Assembly (NCBI GenBank): GCA_001600875.1 | Contig: BCLD01000004.1 | Coordinates: 508,553 to 572,552, forward strand | Length of the DNA stretch: 64,000 bases | Direction: 5' to 3' | From: Solicoccozyma terricola | Taxonomy: Eukaryota > Basidiomycota > Tremellomycetes > Filobasidiales > Piskurozymaceae | In this document: in pieces, positions 46,037-57,875 of the stretch | Position numbering within the stretch: the first letter of the stretch is position 1 | Layout of the letters: the number at the start of each line of letters is the position of its first letter | Translations under genes and position numbers: made by a program | Notes under the pieces: model-generated | What the model was told of the DNA's origin: nothing | Database searches by the model: none | Seen by the model: the letters and a program-made list of their open reading frames with translations, nothing else

Positions 46037-46050
46037 AAACACTCGGCAAC

Positions 46051-49008
46051 ATGGCAAGCACGTCGTCCAGCGACAACTTGATTGTCCAACGGCATCTTCT
46101 CTCCCTCCTCCCCATCGACCACCCCGTCGCCGGCGTACTTGCCAACCAGCTCATAGCAGCCGACTTCAAAGCAGTCCTCACCTCCGATGCAGCTAAACAG
46201 GTGTTCCAGCGGGATGCACCATTTCACCTAGAAGATCTTTGGACATCAGCTAGTCTCTCCCCTTACTTTACCTCCATCCCCACATCGTCCACACCTCCAA
46301 CCGCTCAAATCCCTCCCCCTCCTCTCATACAACTCATCGTCGCCATTGCATGTCTTCACGCATTCGTACAGATCAACTGGACAGGTCCAGATCTCGACCT
46401 TTCACCCGCAGACCTCCTCCCTTGGCTGAATATCACTACCCCCGAGGATGGCATAACTACTTCCAACTCGGAACCACCCTCATCCTCCACAACGACCCTC
46501 AACGATGCGCTGCATTCAGCAACCATCCCTCTCCTCGCTAAAGACGGTGAACCAGCTTATCATCTTGCGCGAGCTCCCACGTTCCTACTATTCGCTCTCA
46601 GATTGCTGGAGAGCCTTGACGAGGATGTAAAAGCGGAAAAGGAAGGTGCGATGGAATCAGCACCATGGTGGTTGTTACGAGCGGAATTGGTACATCAGAG
46701 TTTATTGGACGAGGCTGTACCGCTTCCATCTGGACTCTTGGAACGCTTGACGACCCTTCCCGATCGTTTTCCTACCCTATTCGAAGCGGAAGGAACGCCT
46801 ATAATTCCTTCCGACCAACTCGCTAGTCTTCATCTCGAACTCGGTCTCGCATACCACGTCGTCGGATCAGATCGACTAGCTTCGTCTGCCTTTAAGAAAG
46901 CAGGTGAAATTTCCGGTCTAGCGTGGGAGTTGACAGGTGCGATGGGCAAGAGAACAAAGTTTCAGGTTCAGGAAATGAGTCAGCTGGTGTTGTTGGCAAA
47001 GAGCAGGGAGCGGGAAAGTGACGACAAGGAAGGGGATGCCTCTCAAAAAAGTGGACTTCCGGAAACTTTGAAATTAAACGACGATACGCTCCTCGAGGAA
47101 ACAGAATTCACGAAACAACTAGATCCATTCCTCCAATCATCATCGACAACCGGTCTTGCTTCATTGGACCCATCAAATCAGCCTCCTTTACATCCGTTCG
47201 ATCAATCTCTCCTCGTCAGCTTCTGTCTCTCACAACACAACACGTCTCCAGAACACGGACTGACAGCATCGGAAATGGCACCTTTTCTCGCGAGAGTGAT
47301 CAGTCATCCTCGGAATTGGTCAGTTCATACAACTGCACTCTTGTTACGGGCGAGATTGGAATCAACAAGATCTCGCACGGTCGAACGATCAGCTCTGCAA
47401 CTTCAAGCTTTGATAGATCAGATGCCTACCTCTGATTCAGCAACCGATGAGAGACTGAGGTATTTCCATCAGTTGCCACTTCCCTCTCGATGGGAGATGG
47501 AGAACGAGTTGGCGAAGAGGTATCTCGGACTAGGTGTCGTAAGATCTGCTCTCGAGATCTTTACGAGGTTAGAGATGTGGGAAGAGGCTGTCAAGTGCCT
47601 CGTGTCCATGGAGAGGACTGACAGAGCCGTGGAGGTCGTCAAGGATCTTCTCGAAGGCAGGAAGGAAGAGATGGATATTGTCACGCTTAGATACAAGGTC
47701 GACGCAAAGGAGAGAAGCACGGCGGACTCTCCTAAGCGAAAACGAGCACGTATCGATGCTACTCGTGAGGCCAAGTTATGGTGTGTGCTGGGCGACCTTG
47801 AACCAGAGCATGCATTGGAGCGATATCATCGCGCTTGGGAGGTATCGGGTGGTACGTCTTCAAGATCACAACGATCGCTCGGAGCGCTATATACGACTCA
47901 ACAACGGTTCGGTGAAGCCATAGAGTGTTTCCGGAGAGCATTGAAGATCAACCCCCTGTATTCAAGGACCTGGTTTGCTCTTGGTTGTGCCTTGGTCAGG
48001 GAGGAGAGATGGGAGGAAGCGCGTGACGCGTTTTCGAGAGACGTCGCTATCGAGGAGGAGGACGGAGAAGCTTGGAACAATCTCGCTGCCGTTTACTTAC
48101 GGATGGCCGAGAAAAAGAAGGATGCGGATGGTGACGTTGAAGAAGTAAGTCCCAGTAGGTTTTTTATCATCCGGCGTGGAGGCTGATCCGATATCCACAT
48201 TGTAGACCGACGCATCAGTTCCCTTTGCAAACAAGCGTCTAGCGTTCCTCGCTCTCCAACAAGGTCTCCGCTTTTCACGCGAGAACTGGCGTATGTGGCA
48301 AAACTACATGGTTGTTGCTGTTGATGTCGGCGAGCTGTCTGAAGCCGCTCGAGCGCTCTCGCGTATTGTGGAAGAACGAGCAGGAAAGGAAGCAGCCAAT
48401 GCCGTCGACCCCGCCGTCCTTTCCAAACTGGTCGACGCCGTTACCAGAGAGTCATGGAACGATGGCAAGGGAGACGAAGACCGAGAGGGCCCAGTTACCA
48501 GCAACGAGGGTCTCGCTCTCTACCCGATCGTGGAACGTCTCTTCAACGTGGTGATCCTGCCCAGGGTCTCAGACTCCCCACGAGTTTACGCAATTCAAGC
48601 GAGACTTTTCCGATGGAAGGAGGATTGGTCTGCTGCTTTGGAATGCTACATGAAGGCATACCGCTGTGGCGTGGCTAATGATTCGGCGATTGAACGAGAC
48701 GTCCGCCGGTTCAGGGAGGCTATCGAGGACCTGGAAGAGCTGGTCAACATCATGCAGAATCTGGGGCCCAAGGCAAAGGAGCAAGAGGTGAAGGCAGGGC
48801 TGGTGAAGGGGAAGGCTAAATGGAACGACTGGAAATTCCAGGCGAGGACATTGGTGAGGACTTTCACCGGAAGAGTCAAGGACAGGTGAGTCACGTCAGA
48901 CATGAGCGCTCTGCTGGAACTCTGACTTTGCTCGGCCTGCCTAGCTTCGAGGACCAGCCGGAGTTTGAGAAGTTGAATGACCTTTTGGAGGAGATCCGGA
49001 GCGCATAA
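46051..49008 (+). CDS. TPR protein, TTC27/EMW1 homologue
   Basis: Fungal Emw1 and animal TTC27 are large TPR proteins linked to cell-wall integrity and ribosome or snRNP maturation; the molecular role is unclear. Exons 46051-48144, 48206-48885 and 48945-49008 give 945 residues, close to the family length. The N-terminal half is helical (HPVAGVLANQLIAADFKAVL, FLLFALRLLESLDEDVKAE, LHLELGLAYHVVGSDRLAS). The family-typical central part includes SRWEMENELAKRYLGLGVVR, EAKLWCVLGDLEPEHALERY and the best TPRs: QQRFGEAIECFRRALKINPL, WFALGCALVREERWEEARDA, GEAWNNLAAVYLRM. C-terminal: LRFSRENWRMWQNYM. The start codon follows a 70-base C tract by 14 bases. It converges with the MFS gene 134 bases away. Confidence 0.85.
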
Positions 49009-49142
49009 GAGACAAAGCACTATAGAGCAGTTGTGCGCGCGCCGAGATCGTCAATAGCATAAACAATAGTTCAGAAAAGCTCTATACAAAACGGCAACCA
49101 AGTGTCCTTACAGCGCCAAGCATATATTTTCCTTGCGAGAAG

Positions 49143-51312
49143 TCAATCTCCCTCCATGATGTCAAAGATCATGGTAGCCCAAAACACAATCCACACGAGC
49201 ACAATATAGCTGACCACGAAGGTGAGACACTTTCGCCCTGCGGCCGTTGAAGCACGTCCTTCCACTTCCCCGCCCTGTATATCCGAAGCCGGTAGTTCCT
49301 CATCCAGGTCGGCTTCTTCAAAATTCAGACTTGGCTCGGTCAAATCGCGCTTGGGTGACATGGGAGTCCGAGGACCGACGAGAAGGGAGTCTCGCATGTT
49401 GTTACTTGGCGAAGTCGGCTCGATGATATGGTGCAATGTTCCTATCGGCGATGCCATGGGGGACATTGCAAGTGGCTGATATACCTCTCTTTGTACATCT
49501 GAGGTTGTCTCCTGTTGTCGATACAGATATCTGAGCAGGATGGATGTCGTAAGTTGAAGGATGTTGACGGCCAGAAAAGCTACGAGAAGGGCTCGTGCGG
49601 CTCGGGAATTGGCCTCGTCTGAGTCTCTTTTCAGGCGCCTTCGTACGATAGGATGGGGATGAATAAGTTCCTGGGTATCCCAATCAAGGAAAAGTCCACT
49701 GAGGGTCTGGGACAAAGTGGAGGAGGACATCTCCATCGACTTGTGGAGTCCCAGGCCCGTACTGACAAACTCCTGGGAGACTAGGCATGGAACCAAGATA
49801 ACCATAAGCACTGAAAGGCTCAAATCAGCTCAATGAAGCAATGTTGACTGATGGAAAGCGGGACTTACAAGAGCTCATGCCGTATCCAATCGCATAAAGT
49901 AACATGCCAGGTATCGGACTCCCTGTCACTTGACTCGGTGTGGATAACCAAGCATAACATGCTGCGGTGCACATGGAAGCGAGTACGAGCATCGAGAAGG
50001 GGGCAGATGGGATCCTCGCCTTGCAGCGATCCGTGACCCAGCCGACCTGTTGCAAGCCGCAGTAAAATCAGCTCATGTGCAGGGGCACTGTAGCCTGCAA
50101 ACTCACCAGAGGGTACAAGAAGATCGCTCCTCCGAGTAGCAAAGACGAGTCGACCGCGGCTACATCGTCGGAGATGTGGTAGAGATGCTGAATGATATTG
50201 CTTGAGAGATGAAAGAAGGGTTGCCAGATGGCACCTCCCAGAACGTTCCTATGTCAAAGGAACTCACCCTATCAGTCTCAGCGTTATGGTCGTAGTTGAA
50301 ATTATCCCACTCACACCAAGATGTAGATCCAAAACATACTTCCCAGGCTGGCAATCATGCCGAAATTCACAACTTTCCGATGTGCCAAAGCATGCCCAGC
50401 CCCATGCTGTTGGGCGTCTCCATCCGGACTAGTCATCTTTTTCATCAGCACCAAACTAGCAGCAAAGCTTCCTCCTGCCAACAGCGATGACACAACAAAC
50501 GGTGCATGTTCGCCTAGCGATTCAGCGAGCGGTACGGCAGTGATAGACGCGAAGAACGCGGTCGTCTTGCCGGCGAGAAGTCCGAAAGAGAGGAGGAGGT
50601 TGACACTCCCAGTGGCCGGGAAGATGGTGTAGATCAGAGTTTCTTGACAAACGGAGAGAGGCGAAACGGCGATGCCGAACAGGAAGAGGCCAGCAGTCTC
50701 CACGAGTCAGAGCGTTCCGGCAATCAGCAATCACCACGCCTAACGATATTGTTCCAAGCCCTCACCATCAGCAGAACGCTTTGGTACAGCGTGCCTAGCA
50801 GCAAGATAACCTGGCCAATAAGCACTATGGCGGTGGCATAAATAGCTCTATTATGAAGCAAACGGCAGGCTTTAACGTCCGGGGATGGAATGAGGAAAGG
50901 TCACTTTGTTTACCCTTTGAAGACACCGATCCTGCTAACGACAAGTCCAGCCACGAGGGGGGTCCAAGTTGAGTTGATGCTGTGCGACGGTGAAGCTCCT
51001 GGTCAATGTAGTGCTGACTGGCCCGTTGTAGCTGAATTCTTACTTGTAGGCAGCTACTAGCAGAGAGAACTGAGAGTTTGTCGTATGTAGATGTGCATGT
51101 AGTCTACTTTTGAGCGGTCCAAGTAGGTAAGATGCCTGTTCGATGGGGTTTTGCTATCCTGTTGAGCATCTGATCATCCGATCAGCCATGCTGAGGATGC
51201 GACCCACATAATGAGACCCGATGGAGAGTGAGCATGTCAGCAAGATCGCAATGGTCTTGCTCCTGCCTTTGTTGGGAGCGCGGTCCTCCTTCACACTGCT
51301 GATGTCCTCCAT
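49143..51312 (-). CDS. MFS transporter, MFSD1-like
   Basis: Multi-pass transporter of the major facilitator superfamily. The start is placed at ATG 51312 (MEDISSVKEDRAPNKGRSK), followed by helix 1 (TIAILLTCSLSIGSHYASYL) joined across a 72-base intron to LLGPLKSRLHAHLHTTNSQF. Later exons have the membrane helices LVAAYKINSTWTPLVAGLVV, FGMIASLGSMFWIYILV, FVVSSLLAGGSFAASLVLMK, SMLVLASMCTAACYAWL and LVVILVP-type segments. A basic RRRLKRDSDEANSRAARALL precedes helix 11, and a Ser/Pro-rich cytosolic loop with TPMSPKR leads to a last helix (FVVSYIVLVWIVFWATMIF). About seven introns. The GSHYxxYxLGPLK word resembles MFSD1-like fungal transporters; the substrate cannot be told. Confidence 0.72.
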
Positions 51313-51679
51313 CACATTGCTGATAACCTCCCAGGCTTTGCTGATCGACAAGTGCTAAAATGAATCCAGTACAGCCTGGTCGTTGATTGAATGCACTGGA
51401 ACCTCCCTCCACCGGCCGAGCCACGTGACATTCGGCAATATCACAGTTCGGCAGAGGTCATCATCATCAAAGTAGGTACAAGCCATAACAGCAATCAGTG
51501 GTTAATATAGCCTCGGACACTTGGGTCGATGAGGGGCATGTCTTGAAAGGGAGCAAAGGTCGTCAAACGCGTGTACTGTAGATCGTTGCGTATGGGTTGA
51601 TTGAGACAGGAATCGGTCAATGTATTGAAAGTTGGGAGCCGGAATTTGCGACCAGTATTTGGGGTGGGGGCAAGCACAG
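51313..51679. promoter_or_regulatory. Spacer upstream of MFS gene with E-box
   Basis: 367 bases between the MFS start codon and the stop of the KIN4-type kinase (same strand). CACGTG at 51422-51427 (GCCACGTGACA) lies about 110 bases upstream of the MFS start. No coding frame supported. Confidence 0.45.
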
Positions 51680-54600
51680 CTAGTGTGTGAGAGTTCCACA
51701 GCGCCTGAGACAATGATAAGGATGTTCAGGGCAGTCCTCGCGTGGTGTATAGCGAGGGCCAATCACTCACTCTAGCACCGTCTGGTAGACGAATTTGAAT
51801 GACCATATATTACCTCTCAGTCGTTTGATGTCCAGCGACAGAAGACCAGGCAAGTTCTTGATTTTCGTCAGCTCGATCGAGAAACGGACTTCATCACCGC
51901 CGTCGACGCTGTCAGAAAGGACATACAACATCAGTAGCTTCCTCTGAAAGTCGTTGACGATAGATCGCTCACCCATGCTCGCCGTACAGCGGTGTAGGAA
52001 GAGGCTGCGCTTGTCCATCAAGGTGAAGCGACGGCGAAGTGGGAGATCCGATATCCGGCGACGTTGTCACGTTAGTGACATAGGAGCTGCCCCGACGCAA
52101 GATTCCTCGCAGACCGCCGCCGGGCGATAGGAGACCGGATGGAGAATTGGGGATGGGCAACCCTCGGCGGTCGTACTGTTGTTCGCAATCAAACGTCAGA
52201 AGGAAATTCACTACTAACCACATGCCCGTGACTCACCCCGCTGGTCGAAGCGGATCCGATGATCGCCAACGACGCCAGGCTACCACCACTAACAACGCTG
52301 GACAGTCCTAATCCAATGCTAGCGCCCGCCTTCTTGCGCCTAGGACGAGTACATCTCAACCTGAAATCGCTCTCCCTCTTAACCTCGATACCCATGTCGA
52401 ACAGAACACGGATGACCTCCGCTATGACGTCTTTAGCGGGTTGAGAAGTCAGCGCAGCTTGATCGACAACGCCGGCATGTATACGTAGGCGGGCCTCCGC
52501 CGAAGTGGAAGCATCAGCTGAAGACGCAATCCTTGCACCGCCATAGGTACCAGGTCCGTGAGATGTGGCCCTTTGAGGTTTAGCGGAAAGTATCGGGCTA
52601 TTGATTTTGGCTGAGGCCAGTGGCGAGACAGCAACTGAGGTCATCGAAGCGGAGGCGAGTGTTGTGACCGTGGGATCAGCCTCGACTGGCGCTATCAGCT
52701 CGTCCTCCAATGCTGGTTCCGATGTAATGACGACCGTCGGAGTTGGCGGTCCACCACCTTGACCAATATCACTAGTCGAAGACGAGAGTGCGGCTTCTTC
52801 CGTCCTGATGCTCTCTGGGGCTGCTACTAACACTCCAAGCCCACCAGGGTATCCGGAACGTCCACTAGAGCTTGTGTTCTCTCGCTTAAAGGAAGGAGCT
52901 GGGAACGGCCCCTTGGCCAAACTCTTCCGCCTAAACCAGTCCATGACCTTTTTTGCAGCGCCGCTCGATGCGGTTGGTCGAGTCGCATCAGCAGATGCAG
53001 GCGGGTTGGTCGAAGCAAAGGCATCTATCGTGGTGAGAGACGGAATACTTGGACTTCGGTCCTGTGGACGAGGGGTGAGAATGCGATCACCTTGAATGAC
53101 CATTGAGGGAGGTCTACCCGAGCGGGAACTCGCAACGGAGGTACCTTCTCGAGGAGTCGGTGTCGCGGTATTAGAGATCGGGGCGCTGGTAGGAGGCTGC
53201 GGACCTTTCGACAATTTGTTGGAGGATTGGCTTCTGGAAAACGGACACAATTAGCATCGCTTGTACTTATAAATGATCGAATTACCTTACCTTTTGAAAG
53301 GGTCGGACAAACTCAAGGTCGTACGACGGCCCTTCTTAGCCGCTTTGTCAGCCTCCTTTTCTTCCTTGTAGCGAGTTTTAGCATCCTCTTTAGCCTTGAT
53401 ACTCGCAGCACGTTGCACCCTGCCAGCATTGCTCGCATCCGAGTTCCTGCTCGGAGTCCTTCCAAAGTTGGAGAAGCTGTCTGTGGACATGTTCGCACTT
53501 GCCAATAGCTTGCCAAGACCAAATTTGTCCATCGACATCCTATTTCGACTGCGTTCACCTCGGTAAGATGGCGACGATTGAGGCAACTGTGTCTTGCCGA
53601 AGGTAGTAGCCCTAGCAGTTTGTGGAACTGGGGCTGCAGGATTGAAAGCCATGCGACTAGCGGGTAGAGAGGGAGGCGGCATAGACGCTCTCGAATTGCG
53701 TGACGCTGCTGAACTCGACCTTGAGGGAATATTATCCACGGCCAGAGGTGACTTGAGGGTTTCGAAAGCAGGTGGTTTGACTCCTCCTGTTACCTGCGGT
53801 GCTTGCGGAAGCGCCTTCTCTTGCTGGCTGGAGGACGCGGGAGCGAGTACCTCGACGGGATCTGTCGACGTAGAATGTTCTGCTGACACTTCAACAGCCA
53901 GGTCCGCAGGCGGCTCGACAACTGCATCTGAGGCTAACTCTCCGACGATGTTCGGCGAGGCAACGACATCGGCAGCGACCACCCTGCTTGGGTCTAAGGA
54001 CGAGGTCGGCGAGTCCTTGCCTTGTTCGACTTGCACACGCTCGCCACGAGCCCAAGCTGTACGACCTTCTTGAATCTCAAGGACCTTGTCGTAGGCTGCC
54101 TCACTATCGTACTCGACTTGGATGGTATGTCGGTTTTTATTTGATGATGCTGGCCGTCGCTTTGAACCGTCTGATGGTGCGGGGCTGGAGGTCTCCTTGC
54201 GTTCGCGACGAGGTTCGAGAATGACTTCTCGGTCCTTGCTGGGATCTTGGCGAGCTGGGGCCACAGTCGCTTGAGTCGGAGTGATGTCATTAAGTGGTTG
54301 AGAGCGAGAGGATTTGCCTTTGGGGGTCGTTGGAAGCTGCATCGACTCGGCTCGAGCACGGGGAGCAGGTAGGATATCGATGTCCGAGGCTGTGATTAAC
54401 TTGGCGGACGTTCCACTGTCGCTGCTGTCGACTTCCATCGGGACCGACGCGGGCGTCGTTGGTCGAGGCGTCGGTTCTGAGCGTGTTGAAATCGATGTGG
54501 GGGCTTCCTGCATGGCCGACGAAGCCAAGCCCATCGATGTCGCACTGATTGGCAAGTTCGGCAGGGTGGTAGTCGGCACAGGATGTCTGGAACCTGCGTT

Positions 54601-56389
54601 GTAGAGGAAGTCCGGCATCGTTGTAGTCGACGGCATAGCACTTTGGTGACGATGATGGTGTGGCAGACCATTCGATGGCAACCCTGAAAGACCACTTGTA
54701 GATTGACCAGTAGCTCTCGCTGCATGCCGAGCCAATTGAGCGATCCTCGCCGCTTCCTGAGCGCGCATTCTCGCCTGCATTTCTCGCCTGGACACTGCAC
54801 GCTTGTGATCTTGCTGTTCCTGTGCGATCCCTTCGAGTTCGTCGATGGAACGGCTGAAGAGAGGAGCGTACAGCCGAAGCCATGGGTGAACCATGACCGC
54901 CTGAAGGTCACATCGGTTAAGTGGATCCGGAACGAGCATTATGGAAAGTAAATCTTTGGCTTCTGCAGAAATGTAAGATGGGAATGTGAGTGGAGTGTTG
55001 ACGATATAGCGGTAGAGAAGGTTGATATTGTTGCCGTCTGGATTTGCTGGGTCGTCGTCGAATGGTAGATAACCGGAAAGCATTGCGTAGAGGATGACAC
55101 CGCAGGACCAGATGTCGACTGCGGAACCGACGTACAGACCTTCGGAAATAACAAGCTCGGGAGCAGCGTAGCAAGGACTACCACAACTTGTCGCCATCAG
55201 ATCATCTTGCCTGTGTTCGAAACGATTGGCGAAGCCAAAGTCGGTGATGATGACGTTTCGATGTTTGTCGAGGAGTAGATTTTCTAATTTCAGATCTCGG
55301 TGGACGATATGCTTTTGATGGAGGTAATGGACGCCGGAAATGAGCTGGGCGAAGAGCTTGGAGGCGTCCCTCTCCTTCAGGTATCGGTGAGCCAGGATGT
55401 GATCGAAGAGCTCTCCACCTGGATGAAGTTTTCTCTTCAGCCTTTTTCGCTCGACTCGTTTTTAGGTTCTCCACCCACTCACCATTAGCAAAGTCTAGGA
55501 TGATTCCAATATACTTTTCCGTCTCGATGACATCGAATAACCGAACGATGTTCGGATGCTTGACAGTCTGTGAGATCGACAAGACGTCGACATCAGGCGC
55601 CCGCCCATGTCGTCTCCCATTCCCAACCCTTTTGCTACTCACTTTCAACACCTCAATCTCTCGTTCCACCTTACTTAATCGAACCTGGTTGTCAACACTT
55701 CCCCTCCTGATCAACTTCACCGCCACCTCCTCCCCATACTCCTGATGAACTCCTAACTTGACCTTTCCGAACTCTCCCTCACCAAGCGTCTGAAGGAGGA
55801 TATACGGACCAAAATTGATGAGGGCGCGACGTGGATGAGCGGTTTGGTAAGCAGCGATAGAGGGATGGAGAGTATATTCGGGAGTCATCGTTGGTGGAGA
55901 CGGGGTGGTGTTCGTGCGATGTGTGGGTGGTCCGCCGTATGTCGCTCGTTTCCGAGAGTTAGCTTCGGGAATTTGAGAGGATGACGATTGAGCGATCGGA
56001 TTTTGGTGTGCGTTTGTTGCTTCAGGGGGAGGTGAGAGTGGGACCAAGGCTCCGGTGTTCGGGTCAGTGTAATAATAACCTGGTTCTGATGCAAGTCCCA
56101 TCGTTCTCGTATTGTGTTCTCGTGTCGTTTCCCCGCCCACGTCGTTCGGCGAGAAAGGTGGGGTGATTCGACGTTGACCACCACCCTCCATGTAGTATTT
56201 GGTTGCCGCCGTCGCGCTCGCTTGGTCCGTCACCCCGATTCCGCCTGATCCACTCGCCATGTATCCTCCATCGATACCACCAGATGAGGAGGAAGAGGTC
56301 GGTATACGTAAAGCAGAGGGTGATGTTGCGGCAGGAGGAGGGATCCGGAACGGATCAGGGTGAGAAAATTCAGACATGAGAGTCGTCAT
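51680..56389 (-). CDS. KIN4: KIN4-type CAMKL protein kinase with KA1 domain
   Basis: Ser/Thr kinase of the family that in yeast holds mitotic exit when the spindle is misplaced. ATG 56389; the N-terminus is Gly/Ser/Pro-rich. Kinase domain: [20 protein letters not shown] (Gly loop), [10 protein letters not shown] (VAIK Lys), [33 protein letters not shown] (catalytic loop), [20 protein letters not shown] (DFG), [19 protein letters not shown] (activation/APE), [37 protein letters not shown] and [11 protein letters not shown] are characteristic of KIN4 over KIN1 or SNF1. A long disordered linker follows. The C-terminal KA1 domain has [38 protein letters not shown] and [20 protein letters not shown], with the predicted stop at 51680. 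About 1,350-1,400 residues. Around eight introns. Confidence 0.88.
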
Positions 56390-57875
56390 TGCTGTGTAGA
56401 GAGTTGAATGCGTTCGAGATCACAAAATGCGTGGTTGATGGAACTGGATTTAATCGAAGATTGCATTGATCCAAAGTGAGGGTAAAGACGATAGGTAACA
56501 CAATGTCAGCAACTTGCTGCGCCCAAGTCCGCAGGATACTTGATGCTTCGCAACCGTCAGAACAGTCAGAACAGTCAGAACAGTCGGAACCGTCTCTCGA
56601 GCTTTTCGACAGCTCCTTTCTCCTCTCTTGCTCGACGGTGTGTCGCGGTGGTCGTGCCTTTGTCACGAGCTCGAAAGAAAGACAGGTGTTTCTTCCCCTC
56701 TCGATGTCGACCGCCCCTGGCAATGCTACGGTTCGATGACTGTGTACAACGTAGGACTCACCACTCTACGTTAAAAGACCTGATCACCTCGACCGGTAAA
56801 CACGTGTTGTGGATGGCTGAAGAGGGTGCTGGCCGTCTGTTTCTCGCAAGGTGCGGGTCACTGACCGGCCTGGCCTCGTGGATGCGGGTACGGGGTCGGC
56901 TGTCGACAGTGGTGGGCTGGTTGGCTCAGGACTATGAGAAGACGGTGAAGGAATCGATGGGGGTTGGGAAGGGGGAGGTTGTTTGTTTTCGCCTTGGACG
57001 CGTTGAGTTTGCAGCCGACGTTCTTCAGCCGGGGTCGATTGGTCGAGGGTGGGCTCTTTGCTAGACCACCGCTGTACCGTGGCACTCGCTCTACTCACCA
57101 CTCTGCTGGCGGATGTGGACGAGAGCGCTGGCCGGTGATGTTGAAGAGGAGACGGGCGATGCTCCGGAGAAGGTTGATGGCGGTACTGTTAAAGACCTGG
57201 ACTTCGGACGAACGACGACGCGCTGTGCCCGTGACTTATCAACAAGGAAAAAGGGAAGAAAATATCAACAAAAGTAGAGCCCAAAGGGGAGGGGAGGGGA
57301 TGGAGCTGCAAGGGTAGTTCAACACCTCCGTGATGGCAGGTCAGGCAGGGGAAGGGAAGGCAGGTTAGGAAGATCAGGCAGGTTGCAAGGTGACATGGTG
57401 GGCTATGTGCCGCCGATAACATATGCTACCCGCCGGAATGCTTTCGACTTCTTGCCCCATTTTGCCACCAGGTCAGGAACCCGTCATCGTCGGTCACAGC
57501 GTGAGCAACTCCTATCAACCGTGCAAAGTGCCGTATAGATGTCTCCTCGACTTGCTGGGAATTCTTGTAAGCGGGCACGAACAGCCGGCATGGTATGTCT
57601 CACTAGGCCTTCCCACAAAATCCCCTACGTTTCCCCGTCTCTTCTCGGTGCAATCCTTTTCCACAGCATGCATGTCATGATACACCTCCTCAACGGGGCA
57701 AGTTTCCCCTATCGCGGCCGGCTCGCAGATAGATCATCACCGCCTTTTCTAAACTGATCGCCAGACGAGAGGGACGGGAGACGTCACGCCGAGATGCAAG
57801 TGGCAGTCAGTGCATGCATCGAGTATTCGCAAGAGAGTACATTTGGCTTTGGCAGGCTTCCCATAATGCTATCTA
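56390..57875. promoter_or_regulatory. Long upstream region of KIN4-type kinase
   Basis: 1.5 kb between the kinase start codon and the SEY1 stop, both minus strand. It has a nine-base repeat at 56553-56590 and GGGGA repeats around 57280-57360. Plus-strand frames such as 56540-57064 look fortuitous. CACGTG occurs at 56802-56807 (AACACGTGTT). Confidence 0.4.
56553..56590. repeat. Nine-base tandem repeat (ACAGTCAGA)
   Basis: Four units of ACAGTCAGA with one or two mismatches, 165-200 bases upstream of the kinase start codon, probably in its 5' leader or promoter. Confidence 0.85.

Larger units (their letters stand above)
45080..46050. promoter_or_regulatory. Divergent promoter region CDC6/TTC27
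   Basis: 970 bases between divergent start codons. Contains two CACGTGGC-type E-boxes (45852-45857 and 45893-45898) and, adjoining the TTC27 start codon, a C tract of about 70 bases. Short minus-strand frames exist between 45330 and 45885 but look like chance. Confidence 0.5.

Noticed and set aside
56540..57064. Plus-strand 174-residue frame upstream of KIN4
   Set aside because: Its start lies in the nine-base minisatellite, and the rest shows no domain or intron pattern.
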